This document shows positions 1-15,300 of a stretch of 64,000 nt of DNA, in pieces. The stretch's first letter is position 1; every line of letters begins with the position of its first letter. The stretch lies in the NCBI GenBank assembly GCA_947579665.1, contig OX388345.1, positions 66,889,454 through 66,953,453 on the forward strand. Reading direction: 5' to 3'. The notes beneath the pieces are model-generated. The model had not been told where the DNA came from. It ran no database searches and saw only the letters and a program-made list of their open reading frames with translations. Origin of the DNA: Sympetrum striolatum (Eukaryota > Arthropoda > Insecta > Odonata > Libellulidae). The position numbers and the translations under genes are program-made.

Positions 1-123
1 CCATCTGAAAGAAAAGTGTCCGAGTCAGTTTAGTAAACTGGTGTAAGTACCATGCTTATTTAGAAGAAATGTCTAATAAAGTAAGTTTCATCAAAAAGCA
101 AATAGAAAGGAGAGAGTACTTAC

Positions 124-321
124 TGCAATAAACTTCAGGGTTTCCTGTGTAGCCAGCAATGCATTGGCATATTGCACGGTGGTTTGTAGCATTACATAAG
201 GCGTTGACTCCGCAGTTTTTATTCAAGCATGAGTCTGTACAAGACTTGGTATCAGTGTCACAGTAGTTGTTATCTGGACAATCATCATCTTTAGTACATC
301 TGGGACCAGGTGGGGTGCTCG
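124..321 (-). CDS. dpy: dpy exon, one DPY-EGF module
   Basis: 66 codons. DPY half begins CTKDDDCPDNNYC, EGF half has CGVNALC and ends GYTGNPEVYC. Donor GTAAGT lies at 118-123 and the acceptor AG at 322-323. This is the most C-terminal exon in the window; the next one must lie left of base 1. Confidence 0.85.
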
Positions 322-3300
322 CTGAAAAAGTTTTAATTGGGAAAAGTTAGTTAAAAATTATTTTTTATTGCTGAGCTGCTGTTGCCACTATCTGGCAAGT
401 CCTCCTAAGCTCTATTTAACTTGTCCGGAGGTGCCTCACCTAGGCAACAGCAACAATGAACTCAAAACCATTCCCTGATCAGAAAAGTCCAATCAGCTGG
501 AATTCGAACCTAGGACCTTGGGGTCAGAGCAATAGCGTAGTTAGAATGCTAACCACTCTGCCACCAAGACCGGTTAATTAATTTCTTATTTTTCTATCAG
601 CAAACTCCACTCCTCACAAATAACCAAATTTAAAATTTAATTCAAAATATTATGAGAGAGAAATGTTCCTTACATATCACACAATTTCCTTTAGAATCTA
701 GATGGTAACCATGATCTTCAGGGCACACGCAGTTGCCTCGTTCATCAACAATCATTCCACGCTCAAGAGCACATATACATCGTCCCCTTTCATCCACTTT
801 AAGTCCTGAAATACAAATGTTTATTTTATTGCAGTTATACCAAATAGTTGAAATATTTTATTGAGCTTCCAAATACATAACTGCTAAACTGACTAACCTT
901 TCTCAATTGGGCATAATATGCAATCATCATTCTCATTCAGCCCTGATCCTGGTGGGCACACGCAGTTTCCGAATACATCTCTTACATAGCCCTTTTCAAT
1001 CAAGCATGGAGCAACTAAAGAGAAAGGAATATCATGGATGGATATTATATCATAGAGAAAATAGTGTTAATGAAAGATTTACATCTGCTATAACGTATAA
1101 CCTCATTGGCTCACTTCATACATTAACATGGATTTTAAGAAATAATGACAAAAGCTTTTGTGGGTTAACTTGGACTTCATGAAAGGTTAGTTGATCATGA
1201 TCCTTTTAATTTTATTTTCAAAAGTTTTTACATTCAAAGGTATTTTATAATTATAATTACTATAGAAAGAACAGATATAGCAAGTTTTAAGATGTTTCAT
1301 TGTTTTTGCTGATTGAGGGATACAAATCTTTTGACATCATTTCTGCATGGATTTGATCTAAATGCTTATTGAAAACTAAATGCAAGATACTAAATTTGAA
1401 ATCAGTTTTGATAATGGAATCAATATTATAACGGATCGTATTAAATTTTATGTGAGTATTTTTATAAGGTTCAACAGTTACAAATTATGGTAATTCATTT
1501 TTACATACCCTTGTCGCATTTAACAGCTGCATTTCCTTGGTATCCTGGAATGCACTCACAAATCATTGTGCGTACAGGATAGGTATCTAACACACGACAA
1601 TTAGCATTTTCACCACAAGGTTTTGTTTCATTACAAGGATCGACACAGTTCCTGTCGATACAAGCCAAACCAGATGGACAGTCACTATCTCTGCGGCAGC
1701 TTACATCATCTGGAATGAATTATTATTTGATAATACATTAAAAAATGGCAATCATAATAATTGGCAACAAGAAAAAGAAGAAAGATTAATTCAAAAGATC
1801 ATTCAGAGAAAATTGAATTATTTGTCTTGGTCATTATGAATTATTTCAAACTAAGAGCTGTATTTCAAATTTGAATTCATTGTCACTAACATTGTGATTT
1901 ATACCACGGTAAAATTGGTTCACCATATACTTTAAAAATAATTAGTTTAACTTTGAATCAAAGTCCTGTAAAACAAATAGATTTGCTCACCTCTCTGACA
2001 TATTTCAGTGCCATTTTTGGCAAGCATGCTATGTCCAGGTGGACATGAACATACTTCCCTGTGATTGTAAGAAGTACATTTGGCAGATTCAGCTGAACAT
2101 GGGTCTTTGTCACAAGGATTTTCACATTGGCCATTTATGCAAGCTCGGGTTGTTGGACATTCAGAATCCGAGCGGCAACCAATGGCAGTGCATGCCACAT
2201 ATGGATCTCCTGCTAGCCCTGGGAGACATTCGCAAAGAGCACGATGGTTTGCTCCTCTACAAGTTGCGTCTGTACCACAAGGTCTGCCATCAGGTTTGCA
2301 TACAGGTACGCAATTGCCATTTTCACATGCATGTTGACCAGAGCATTCATCATCACTTCGGCATCCCACTAAAAGAATGGAAAAATACATTCCATTTAGT
2401 ATAGTATATATATCCATTAGAGTATAGTATCAAAAAAATTTATAGGATTTTTGAAGAGAAACTCATTGTGTAATATAATGTAGAAAAGTTGATATCAAAA
2501 TTATTTTTCATGCTTAAAAGATCTTCCAAAACTTTCAAGGAAGTTTTCAATTGAAGGAGTATTTTTATTAGCTCAAATGAGATATCACTTCTTGTTAAAC
2601 ATTAATTGGTATGACAAAGCACATAAAAGTACAAAGATAACTATGCTGAAAATCTTGCAGCCTGACAAAACAAACTCATTGATGGTAGGAAAATGCTACC
2701 AAACCTTGCTACCTTCAAAATCAAATAAATCATGACAGAATACATTTCTATCCTTCTTCCTACTTGCTTTTAAAAATCTCACAATATATGTATGATACAA
2801 AGGCAATGGGATCAAACAAAGATAGAAGGAAAATTATAACTTTGGATGAAAAACTTCAGAACCATTACTATTACTGAAATATATGTAATATACTTGTAAA
2901 ATTTTTATAATTATATACTTGAAAACAATAAACAAATAGTTGTTCCACTTCTATAATATCTTTTTACTTACCAATTACACATTTGATTTCTGGATTTCCT
3001 TCATATCCTTGCCTGCATGAGCATACTGGCTTATGGTCAATCACTCTGCATTCTGAATTGAGACCACAGTTGCATGGATTTCTACACACTCCTTCCACAC
3101 AAGATTTATCTTCTCCACATTCTGTATCGGATGAACATCCAGCAATCACAGGTGTTGTTGGCTTGCATATACCTATACCTCCACTGATATATCCATCTGG
3201 GCATACGCACAACATGGTGCGGACTGGAACAGTATTAGGAACGACTCTACAACGTGCAGTTCCACTACAAGGCTCCAATTCTCTACAAGGCTCTGTACAT

Positions 3301-6300
3301 TTTGATGAAATACAGGCAAACACTGATGGACAGTCTGCATCGGTGGTACACTCAGGTCTTGGCTCTGGTCTACATGCCACATAAGGATTACCAATGTGGC
3401 CAGGTGGACAGCGACAAACAGCCATGTGATGTCGCACAATGCAGTCCAGAGCAGTTGGAGCGCAAGGGTTAGCATGAATGCATGGGCTTACACACTGAGA
3501 GTCTATGCAAGCTCGATCACTTGGACAGTCACCGTTACTTCTACAACCAACAACATGACAAGCAGTGTATGGGTTGCCTCTGTATCCACTGCGGCATCTG
3601 CATTCTGCTCTGCCAGCAAAGGCAAAGCACTCAGCATTGGGACCGCAAGGATCATTGACAAGGCATGGACTGATGCAATTTCCATTTACACATGCTTTTC
3701 CTGAGTCACATTCTGAATTACTTCTGCAACCAACTGTTGATGATAAAAAGAAATTTCAGTCTAGTAGCATATAATAAAAATTTTAAAGAATAACTTAACA
3801 TTATTTTAAATGAAGTTCCAAATACTGAATAATACTATTATTTTAATAAATTTACAACTTTCTGGATAACTTTTCTCCAATACTTAAATTTATAAGTAAC
3901 AAAAAGCTTTTGATATATTTTATAAACATTTTAAAATGAATAATACTTTGTTACATTTCTATAATAATCCTTAACCAAAATTACTATTCTATGGCTGATA
4001 TCTTCTTTCTTTGGAGTGATGTACACTCCTGGCCAAAATTAACGCAGCACCTCCCTAGCGATTCTTACGGCTAGTGCTGCGTTAATTTTGGCCAGGACTG
4101 TACATGAATTTATCAGTAAATACGCTTAAAATACTTTTAATCATAGCCAGAAAATTATATTCAGCCAAGAAAATAAGTTTTATTGTCACAAAGTGAGCTT
4201 TGTTGCTACTATTGATAAATGAATAAAAGAAAAATATGGCTCTCTAATAAATGATTTATCTATATTATAAAAAAATAAAATTTAGCCAATGTATATTCAA
4301 TCCTAATCTTTGAGAAATAACTAAAAATCTTACCAGCATAACAAGCAATGTTGGGGTTTCCTTCAAAGCCTTCCTCACAAGAACATATTGGTCTGTGATT
4401 ATTCACATAGCAGGCAGCATTGCTTCCACAGTCACATGGGCTTCGGCATATTCCATTTATACATGTTGTATTGCTGCTACAGTCTGAATTACTTGTGCAA
4501 CCAGGTGGTATTGATAGGGCAACTATAAATATAAGAGTCATACATAAAAGTTATACCTTTCATCTCAGAAGACAACACTGAAATACCATTTAAGAGGTAT
4601 ATCTTGAATAAAGGCATCATAATTTATATTGCTGAGTCTGTTAAAACAGCTGAATAAATTACTATAACAGCTGTGGAAACTAACTATTACAGCTGTGGAA
4701 ACTATATTTATAAGCTTGCGAATAAAAAATTCAGACAAGATAAATTTATGTTTCTCTAAGGGATGAAGATTTTTCAAAATATTTTAAGTTAATTTAAAAA
4801 AAATGTATTAAATATGTTTTCACTGATGAACCTTTTGATAGCAATGATTTTTTAGCATTAAATGAAAAATATTGCTCCACCATTTCAATCATTTTATAGA
4901 AAAAATGTGACAGAAAATATTATTATTAACGTAAGTTTGTAGATTTTCGTGGTGTTTAGATGTGCGCAAGGTTGCTAGGTTTTCTGCCACATTGTTTGTT
5001 TTAAGTGGATGACATTTCGACTGCATTCCAGCAGTTGTCTTCAGATTGAATGTGAAGAGAACTGCTGGAATGCAGTTGCTATGTCATCCGCTTAAAACAA
5101 ACAACATGGCAGAGAACTCGACAACCACGCAGAGATTATTATTATTAATATTCTTAGGTGATAGATAATTCTCAGATTTCGAATATAAATTATACAGGTA
5201 TTTAAAAATATATGACACATTATGAATCTTGGGTTAGAGAGGAACTTTTAATTGAAACTAACCTGGACGACATTCTCCATTGACATTTGGCACCCATCCC
5301 TCTGGACAGGTACACGTCATAGTTCTTACAGGTACAGTTTCCAGCACCATACATCTTGAGCTTGGAGAGCAAGGTTGCAGTTCTAAGCATGGATTCACGC
5401 ACTTCTCCCCTATGCAGGCAAGTTGACCAGGGCAATCAATATCTCTCTTACATTCAGCAGTTGGCTGAGGTGGTGGTGGTCTTGGTTCACAGAAAACAGT
5501 TGGATCACCAATCGGCATGGATTCTGGACAACGGCAGGCTGCTGCATGATTTCTGACAATACAGTTGGCATTTGGTGCACATGGTGATCTGAATCCAGTT
5601 CCCATGCATGGGTCTATGCACCTATGGTCCATGCAAGCTCGAGTTATGGGGCAGTCAGCATCGGTGCGACATTCAATTCGTATACATCTGACAAACGGAT
5701 CTCCCTCATATCCAACAGGACAGCGACATTCGGCACGATGCGATCCAGAATCAGAGTGGCACATTGCATTTGGTGCACAAGGATTGTTTACTATGCAAGG
5801 ATTGATGCACTCTCCATTGTAGCATTGCTTGTCTCCGCTACATTCTTCATCGACTTGGCAACCAACTGAAAAGGGCAGAGAAATTATTTTCACACCTCAG
5901 TAATAACTTGCTTTTAGTTTCGTAAACTGCTCAAAAAGTATTCCAAAAATTGAGCGCATGTAAAGAAACACAATTTAATCTATACCAAATAGGTATATAA
6001 AGATAGTGCTCATATAAAAATAAGAATAATCTACAAAACTCTCTTGTTTTTTTCATAGGTTAATCAATACTTAATTGATTTATAAAAATAAATTGGTTGG
6101 CTATTTACATCAATGAATGCAAGAAATAAAAACCAACCATTTTAATTTATAACTGCATTAATTTGATAAAATGATCAAAAAATAATCTTTGGGATTGAAC
6201 TACAGTCCATAATAGAAGTAAAAATTATTCTCTTATTACCTCTGACACAGCCATACTGTGGATTTCCTGAAAATCCAGGTTTACAGAGGCACACAGGATA

Positions 6301-9300
6301 GTGGTTTGATACTCTGCACTCAGCATTTGGTCCACAGTTGCATGGGCTAACACATACTCCGTTCACACAAGATTCTTGATCTGAGCAGTCAGAGTGGGAT
6401 GTACATTCAACTGCAATCGCTGTAACTGTAAAATCAAGGAAATAATTGTTAGTTTCACTGGATGAAAATAAAGTAATATGCTAGAAAACATCAATAAACT
6501 TAATAGGAATTTTCATAAACTACTGTCATATTAGAATTATTGAGAAGGTGAATTTTGATTATTTGCATAGAAGAGTAGCATAATTATAAGAGATCTGACA
6601 TTATGGAACTTGATAAATATTTCTCCAAATGATTATTTGGAATGTTAATAATAATAATATGTTTATTATGGGTGCAATCCCATTGACAGTTTACAATAAA
6701 AATATTCATAAACTTCGGCTGAACTTATCTTGTGGAAATTTCTTTAGCACTTAGTGACAGAGAAAATACTATCTAATATATAACACTTCAAAAACATATT
6801 TAAGTCAGACATAAATGTAATATGCAAGTTTAAGAATGTTATAATTAAGATTTTGAATACATAAAAAGCAAGTTTGAAATTATTACTTTATATAGTTAAT
6901 AATTGATATACGGATCTATTCAAGAATGCTATCATTATTGCTATGATGAGGTTCATCTAATAGTATTTCTCTTTTGTTTCAGCTACTGAATTCGCTAAAT
7001 AAGGTTCCTAATAATTAGCAACATTAGTATTAAATGTCTCTTACTTGGTGCACAGTTGAGTAGAGGATTGCCTTGATATCCATCTGGACAGCGGCACACT
7101 GGCTTGTGATTTTGAACATGGCAGAAAGCTGATCTTGCACACGGGTCTCCCACTGTGCATGGATTTATACATGCTTGATTGATACATGCACGCTGAGTTG
7201 GGCATTCATCATCATGCAAACATTCTGGAGCTGGTGGTAAGTCAGGGATCTTGGGAACTGAAAAACAAAGCAAACATACATGTTATATCTTCAAAGTAAT
7301 TGACTATATGGAGCCCAGTTAAAACTATCAAATTACTATTGCTTTAAATGAATGATGGAGAGATATAATGTGATAAAATTGAACTCACTGTTGGTGCACT
7401 CCAAGTATGGATTTCCTTGGTATCCAGGAGCGCAAGAGCATGTTGCTTGATGTACCATAGCATTACATATAGCATTTACACCACAAGGAGATCTTCTACA
7501 AACTTCTACACAAGTTCCTGACTCACATCTATGGGTATCAGGGCAGTTTGAATCTGTTCGGCACTCTGGTTCAGCTTGAACTAAAGAAAGTGAAAAATGA
7601 CGGTTAATATTGGGTGGTTTAGATTGCCTTTTAAGAAAGTCACAACTACTGATACTACAAAATTACACACCAATTCTCTTGCAAAGACCATTCTGATCAA
7701 TAACATGGTCAGCAGGACACTTGCACATCACTGTTCTTAAAGGCAAAGTGTCCTGAACATAGCATTCTTGATCTGGAGAGCATGGATTGGATACATAGCA
7801 TGGATTCACACAATGGGTACTGATGCAAGCATGTCCAGATGAACAATCTGCATCTTGTCGGCACTCCACTTCAGCTTCAATTGGTATAGTTGGTTCTGTG
7901 GCATTAATAGAAATTCTCTAATTAATTCCTTACTAATACCAAATTGGGAAAAGGTATTTACAAGTAAATAAAATTCTGTGAATTAAAAGTCACTTTTCAT
8001 GTAGTTTTTTTTTGAGAAAATGATTTCATCAGTGTTTATCAATGAATTAATTTTTTCTTGAATTTTCTGGGAATGATAACTTTCAGTAGCAAAATAATAA
8101 CAAATGCAGAAGTCTTGTAAAATTAAGCATTCTTTTGTAATATTATACAAGTTACTATGATATCATATCATGAGCACACTGCAATGACAAAAGAGAGTGA
8201 CATTTTCCATAATAAACAGAATTAATTACATTAAATATGATTGACTAATTGTTGAATGAAAAATTCCCAGATAACCAGCTTTCATCAAAATACCCATGCA
8301 AATTTTAAACAAAAATTACTGTCCACGTCATATAAAATATTAGATGAAATATATACATCACATGAAACAATCCATCTTAAAACTGAAGAAAATGCAATTC
8401 TTATTGGGACTGAAAACTTATAATTTCAACTAAGGATATTTTCAGATCTAACAGAATAATATGAGAGTTATTGGAGCACTCATACCTTTACACATGAAGT
8501 GAGGATTTCCAGTCGTTCCAGGTGGGCAAGAACATCTTGGAGCATGATTGCGTCCCTCGCAGACTGCTCTTTCGCCGCAAACATCTTCATCAATACAGAC
8601 TGGTCTACAAACTCTGTTGAGTCGGTCACATGCTTCATGATCAGCACAGTCTTCATTATACTGACATATTCCAGTCACGCAAGCAAGCATGGCATCTCCC
8701 TGTGTTCCTGCTGGGCAGACGCAGTGTGCACGATGTAACTGCGCTCTGCACTCTGCTCCACGACCACACTGGCTCTCACCAGTTAAGACAGAACAAGGGT
8801 TCAAACACTTTCCACCAATACAAGCCTTATCAAATGGACAGTCCAGGTCGGAACTACATTCAGCTGTTGAATGAAAAATAAGTGGACTTGTAAATGCCAT
8901 GTCAAAACTTAGGTAAAAATCTTAGCCAATAAATTTGGAACATTTTCAAGTCAATTTAAAGCATAACTGAATACGTTTAGGCATTCTTACCCTTGTAACA
9001 TCTGATCTTAGGATCGCCTCCCCAGCCTTGAGGGCAGCTACACACAGATCTATGCAACTCAGCTCGACAAATAGCATCGGGAGCACAAGTATTAGCAACG
9101 AAGCAAGGATCTTGACACTTCTCAGACAAGCAGGCACGATCGTTTGGACAATCAGCATCATTCCTGCACTCTGGCAAAGCTGTTGGCTCTGTAAAAGGAA
9201 AAATGTATCCATGAAATTATGCTACTGCATTCTATTAGTTGTTTAATTTACTTTTAAAGTAAATAGTATTTAAATATCTCGTAATCAAACTTATTCTATT

Positions 9301-12300
9301 AGTAAGAAATAATAGAGTTTATGAACAAATTCCAATTATGGTTAGCTTGATATATTAAAGAAAAAAAAGAATATGCATTGATGAATAAATAAAATAATAA
9401 AGTCATTGATTCTATTTCAATGTCATGGATGAAGGAAAAGCAGATAGTATTAAATAAAAGTATATACAAAGAATTTATCTCCAGGTCTTATATTCAAAGA
9501 AATGTTAGCTTACCTTGGAAGCAATTCACAAATGGATTTCCAACCTTTCCAGTTGGACAACGGCAGACTGCTCTATGGTTTGTTGCACGACAATCTGCAT
9601 TGTGTGCACAAGGGCTAGACACTGCACATGGATTGACACAAGCCCTATTCAGACAGGTTTCACTGTCAAGACACTCATCACTAGAAGAGCATCCAGGCTG
9701 CTCAGTTGGAGCTAAATATCACAAAGAGGAAATAAAATTATTGATTATTTGTGATCATATGAGAAACCAATAAAATATATAGTATGACAAAATATTGTGG
9801 TCATTGGAGGCTATCCAAAGAATCACATGTTAAATTCAAGTAATAATAACTCTCAAGTTGTCTAGTTTAATAAATAAGGGTAAGCTATATATAGTAAGAC
9901 ATAGGGAATGTGCCTTGTAGGGGTTATTTGCAAAGAGTGAATATTTGAATCTGTACAGAAATATTTCAGAGAGAAGGATGATGTTGTTTTGGTTATATAC
10001 ACAGTATACATGACTATCCTAGTTTCTTTTGTAATCATGCAAGAAATATGGTGTCAATGGTACATGCAAAATATGTGTAACTGTACTAATGTATTGATTG
10101 ATTAAGTCATAAAAATGTATACAACTATTATCACTGCTCCAGCACAATTAAAATGAAGACCTGAAAAGATATTTAAGGAAGTTAATAAATTAGTAATTTA
10201 TTACACAAAACTTTTGAGTTGAATTTCTATGAATTGAAATTAGTTATGTAAAACAAATAATTCATTTTTATTTTCATTATTAAATTTCATTATTAGTAGA
10301 GGAAAATGGTATTTCATGAGATCATATTAGATTAGTCTCTTGTTATTTGCTATACTCTATTTTGCAGCCACAGGTTATCTTTCTTTGCAAAATGTCTAAT
10401 ATGAGTAAAACAACAAAATTTTAAGCAGTACCTGGTCTACATTCAACATCTGCATCACCAACATAACCAGGCAAGCATACACAGACCATGGTTCGAAGAG
10501 GCAGTGAGTCAACAACATTACATTTGGCATTATTGCCACATGGCTTTGTTTCAAGGCATGGATTCTTGCATACTCCATCAAAGCAAGCCAGCTTGCTGGC
10601 ACAGTCAACATCAGATTTACATTCAACGGACACGATTGGAGCTGTTTAAAAAAAGGAATAAATTAAATTATTTTCAAATGAAAAAATTTGAACGCAGGAA
10701 TGAACTGAATCAATCGATTCAGTAAAAGGAATACATAACTTAATTGAATACTAACCAATGGTACAGGATGAAGAAGGATTCCCAATGTATCCAGGTGGAC
10801 AGCGGCAGACTGGCTGATGGTTATTCACAGTACATTGAGCACCTGGAGCACAGTTGCAGGGGTCTTCACACTTCCTTCCACGGCAAGCCAGATGGTATGG
10901 GCAATCTTCATCTTTCACACATTCCGATCTTTGACATCCAATCAATGGATTTCCCCAGTAGTTGTTGGCACATTCACATTGAGCACGATGGGACACAGTG
11001 CGACATATGGCTCCCTCTCCACACTGAGTGTATGAGCAAGGATCTTCACACTGACGGTTGACGCATGCTTGAGTGGGTGGACATTCTGAGTCAGCACGAC
11101 ATCCAACTAATTAAAGAGGAAACAGATCAAATTAGAATTACCGTATTTATTGTGGTATAACATTTAAGAAGATTTTAAGAGAGAAATTTTAATTAAAAAA
11201 CTATATGTTAAAGACTAGGAATGGTCAGGACACAACTCACTCTGCAGATCACCTGACAATGACTACAAAAGCTAGTCTATTTTTACTATTTACAAAGCAA
11301 AGGGTGATTATGAAGGGAAATATTCATTTTTAAATTCTTTTTGATTAAAAAGATTGATTTCAGGTGGTAATATATCTGTGCCATATGTGGAATGAACTTG
11401 AGCAAGTGTTAATAAGTGATTGGTAATCTGAGTTTGCTTCTCTATACCTCTTGTTTCCACAATTGACAGTAATTATTAGGAATTTAATCATTGAAATTAT
11501 TTAATTCAATAAAAATCAGGAAAATTAAAGATTATGAATGCCGAATAACACTATTATTTCAATAACTTTACTACTTTTTTGATAACTTTTGATAAAATGT
11601 AAGATTTTGTATTTTCAGATGAGCATGTATGAGAATGTTGATCAGCTGATTTTGAAAAGTATCCCATAAAAATTCTTTTCAAGAGATGGCATTTTAAAAA
11701 TAAATTACCTAAAAATGAGTTTCAAGCTGAGTTAACAATGAATATCACCCTTTCATTTAATTGATTTTAAATTAAAATGAAATTCATATATATATATATT
11801 TGAAGTATGGATTACTGGTTTAAAAGTTTCAGAAAACAGAGCTTGTTATATGCTGATAAATAATACTATACCATACTTATAATAAAACCTTAAAAGTATG
11901 ATTTGATGCGAGATATTATTTTCAATTTCCTTTTATTTTGTCACTGAAACACATAGATTATACTAAAGGCAACTTTAATAGATCATATGATTGCAAAAAT
12001 ATTATCATACAATTGATAGGTAATCCATTAATTGTCTCTGATATTGATAGAGAGTAAAATATTGATCTTCTGCACTAATTTTCTATGAAAAACTTTACTT
12101 ACTTTCTTGGCACTGTCCATAGGAATTGCTCACATAACCAGAGCGGCATGTGCATGAAGGTCGGTGGAGTTGTACCCTACACTCAGAGTATTGAGAGCAG
12201 GAGTTTGGAAATTCAATACAGGGATCGAGGCATCTCTGGTTGATGCAGGCTTTGTCATTGGTGCAGTCATTATTTTCCACACACTCTGGCTTAGGCACTA

Positions 12301-15300
12301 AAATAAATAATGGGTATAGTGAAAAATAAATTTTAACATTTTCATCCTCATTCTATTGTTGCTCAATGCACAGGAAAAAAGCAGGAAGCTCATTTCTCAG
12401 GCATACTAAATATTTATATATAACGTAATTAATATTGATAGATGGAATGCTTTTGGCAACAATTATTAGGCAATTTTTATTTTATGAATAATATCTTATA
12501 AAAACAATCAATATAATTGAACAGGAAACTATTGCAACAAAAATAGAGAAATTTTTCCAATGGAAAAGGTTTCCTTCCAAAATCTTTAGAATAATATATC
12601 AAAGAATGAATATTAATAATAACAATAATATATTAATGAACATTAATTATAATAATAATATGTATGAATGCAGTGGAATTTTTGAATGACTATTCCTTTA
12701 TCTGCAAATGCAATAGTAAGAAAGTTAAATTATGTAATAAAGGCTAACGTGAAAACTGATCCAGATCATCTCTCAATTCATTATTTGTTTGGATTTCTTT
12801 AAGCAGAATAACTTTTTGAGCCAATACAATACGTTCAATCGCAAAAATCAATAATTAATTACTAAAAAATACTTGAATCTGTAAGATAAACATGTATATG
12901 CTTAGGCAGCTTACCTTCAACAGCTGCAATTAGACACTGAATATGAGCATTGCCCATGTATCCACCTGGGCAACTACAAACAGCAACATGGTTTACAGCT
13001 CTACAAAGGGCATTGAGACCACAAGCTCCAACACATGGATCACTGCACTTCTGGGCATAGCAGGCTTTGTCTCGGGAGCAGTCACCATTGACAATACATT
13101 CAGGATAAGTGCAAATACCAATTCCATTGTTGACATAACATTGACCGTTGACACCACATGGAGATGGATTGCATGGATCAATAGGTGGAGCTATGGCACA
13201 AGAAATGAAAGATTACTTTTCTGCTGCTTTTGATTTCCAATTTATTTTCCATTTTGTTCCTTCTAAAAGGGTATATTAAAAAAACTTAAATATATTAATG
13301 TCCAGCAGAAAGTGAAAATTGATTATTGCAGTAACTTGAAATTTTATTGCTGGAAGCTATTATTTAAATGCAGAGAATATACTGATGATATCCTAATTTT
13401 CTTAAATGATAATTACTCAATGATAATCATATAAAAAGTGTCACTAGAAAAAATTTCTCCATCACAAGTTTTTTGAAATTGAAATCAATGAAGTTGCAAT
13501 ATAAATAGTTATATTTATAATTGAGTACTTTCAGAAATAATTCCCTGCAAGACACTGTTTTGATTGATCTGTACTATTGAATTATGGAATATCTTTAATT
13601 TAATAAATTAGAATTAAGCAAGAAAATTTTATGAGCTAAAATAATATTCTATGATAGGAGAATATCAATCCTTTTAATAAATTAAAGTGTTAGGTAATTC
13701 CTGTCTAATATAGTCTTGAGCAAAAGTAACTATAAGAAATAAGATTTGAAATCCAGGAAAAAATTTCATGTAATTTTCAGTAAATATATTAAAAAATTGT
13801 CATGAATAAAAGAGAAACCTTTATCACAAGAGACAATTCCTAATAGTACAAGATGAGAGTTTTGTTTTTTCAAAATTGATAGCCTATTATAGACATAGAC
13901 CCATCCATCAGCATTAAAATTTCAAACAAAAATCTGACTGAATTTGACATTCAATATCAAATATTGATTTATTGTTTTAAAATTCCAAAAGAATTGGATT
14001 CCTAGTTTTTAACCTCAGATGGAAATGGGTCATGAATAAATCTGCATTTATGCAATGATTAAACTGAATTGGCATTTGCTATAAATCATTATGTTTTTGA
14101 AAATAAGAATAAAATCCAACTTCCACTCTTACCTGGAATATCCTTGCATTCTATGAATGGATCTCCTCTTAATGGTACTGGACAGGTGCAGATTGGACTA
14201 TGATTCACCACTTGACACTGAGCTCTATATCCACAAACTCCAGGACAGGGATCTCTACACTTGGAGTTGGAGCAAGCCTTATTTCCTGGACAGTCTGAGT
14301 CAAGCACACATTCTGGACGGCATCCTAAGTCACCAGTGCCAATCAATCCCGGAGGACATTCACAAGTAGCAATGCCTTGAGGAGTAACACGACAGATTGC
14401 TCCAGGTCCACATGGGGATGGTTGACAAGGATCTGATGGTTCTTTGGGGATAGTAATATATATTTAGTATTCATAAGTTTATAGAAGGTTTCAGAAAATT
14501 TACAAAATAATTGATGATATTAATGATAATAACATTAATGACATAATATGATATTTAATGATATTAAATACAGTTATAAATCAGAGTATAAATTGGTTGT
14601 TAAATATGTATGTGGTTGTAATCAACAAAGTGAAATATTTAACACAACATTAAAACATTAATATGATGTTAGGCTATGACTTAATTAAGAGGCATTTACA
14701 ATTGGCAACATCTAGTCAGCATGAACCTCTTATTTTTTGGTTTCTCAACATAGTACAAGATGTGGCACATTTTAATGTAGATAATCTCAATATTCTACTC
14801 GAGTTAGGCAAAGAAAAAGGTCCCTCATAGAAATGAAACTCATGACCACTTACAAAGAGACCATGTTACCCTCTACTTGTGGGAGGACCCAAGGTGAAAT
14901 ATTTTGATTCCTACTATTCGTAATATTTGGTTTTTAATTTCACATGGGTGAATTGGGAAATAAATTTAAAAATACCAAAATTTTAGATAATTCAATAAGT
15001 CTAATGAGAGTAATTTTTAATAAGATCTTCTAATAATTTCTATTCCTTCTTATTATTTAATTTTCTAATAAAAGAGATGTAAATAAGTCATTATTTGGAA
15101 AAAAATACTAACATATTTATTATATCTTAGAAAGGATCAGTAAATAAGACCGATATTTATTTTTAAGGAAAAGATTTTTTTTGAAGGGGAGAATAATTCC
15201 TCAACAAATCACCAAAAGATCTGACTGGTATTAAATTCTGGTATTATATATTCTGGTTTATGTAAACATAACCTACTTAATATCCATCTAAAAAATTAGC

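Noticed and set aside
907..1182. 91-codon plus-strand open frame
   Set aside because: Overlaps a dpy exon antisense and continues into AT-rich intron; no domain.
14442..14580. AT-rich patch with repeated ATTAATGATA-like words
   Set aside because: Simple low-complexity sequence common in these introns; no unit structure.
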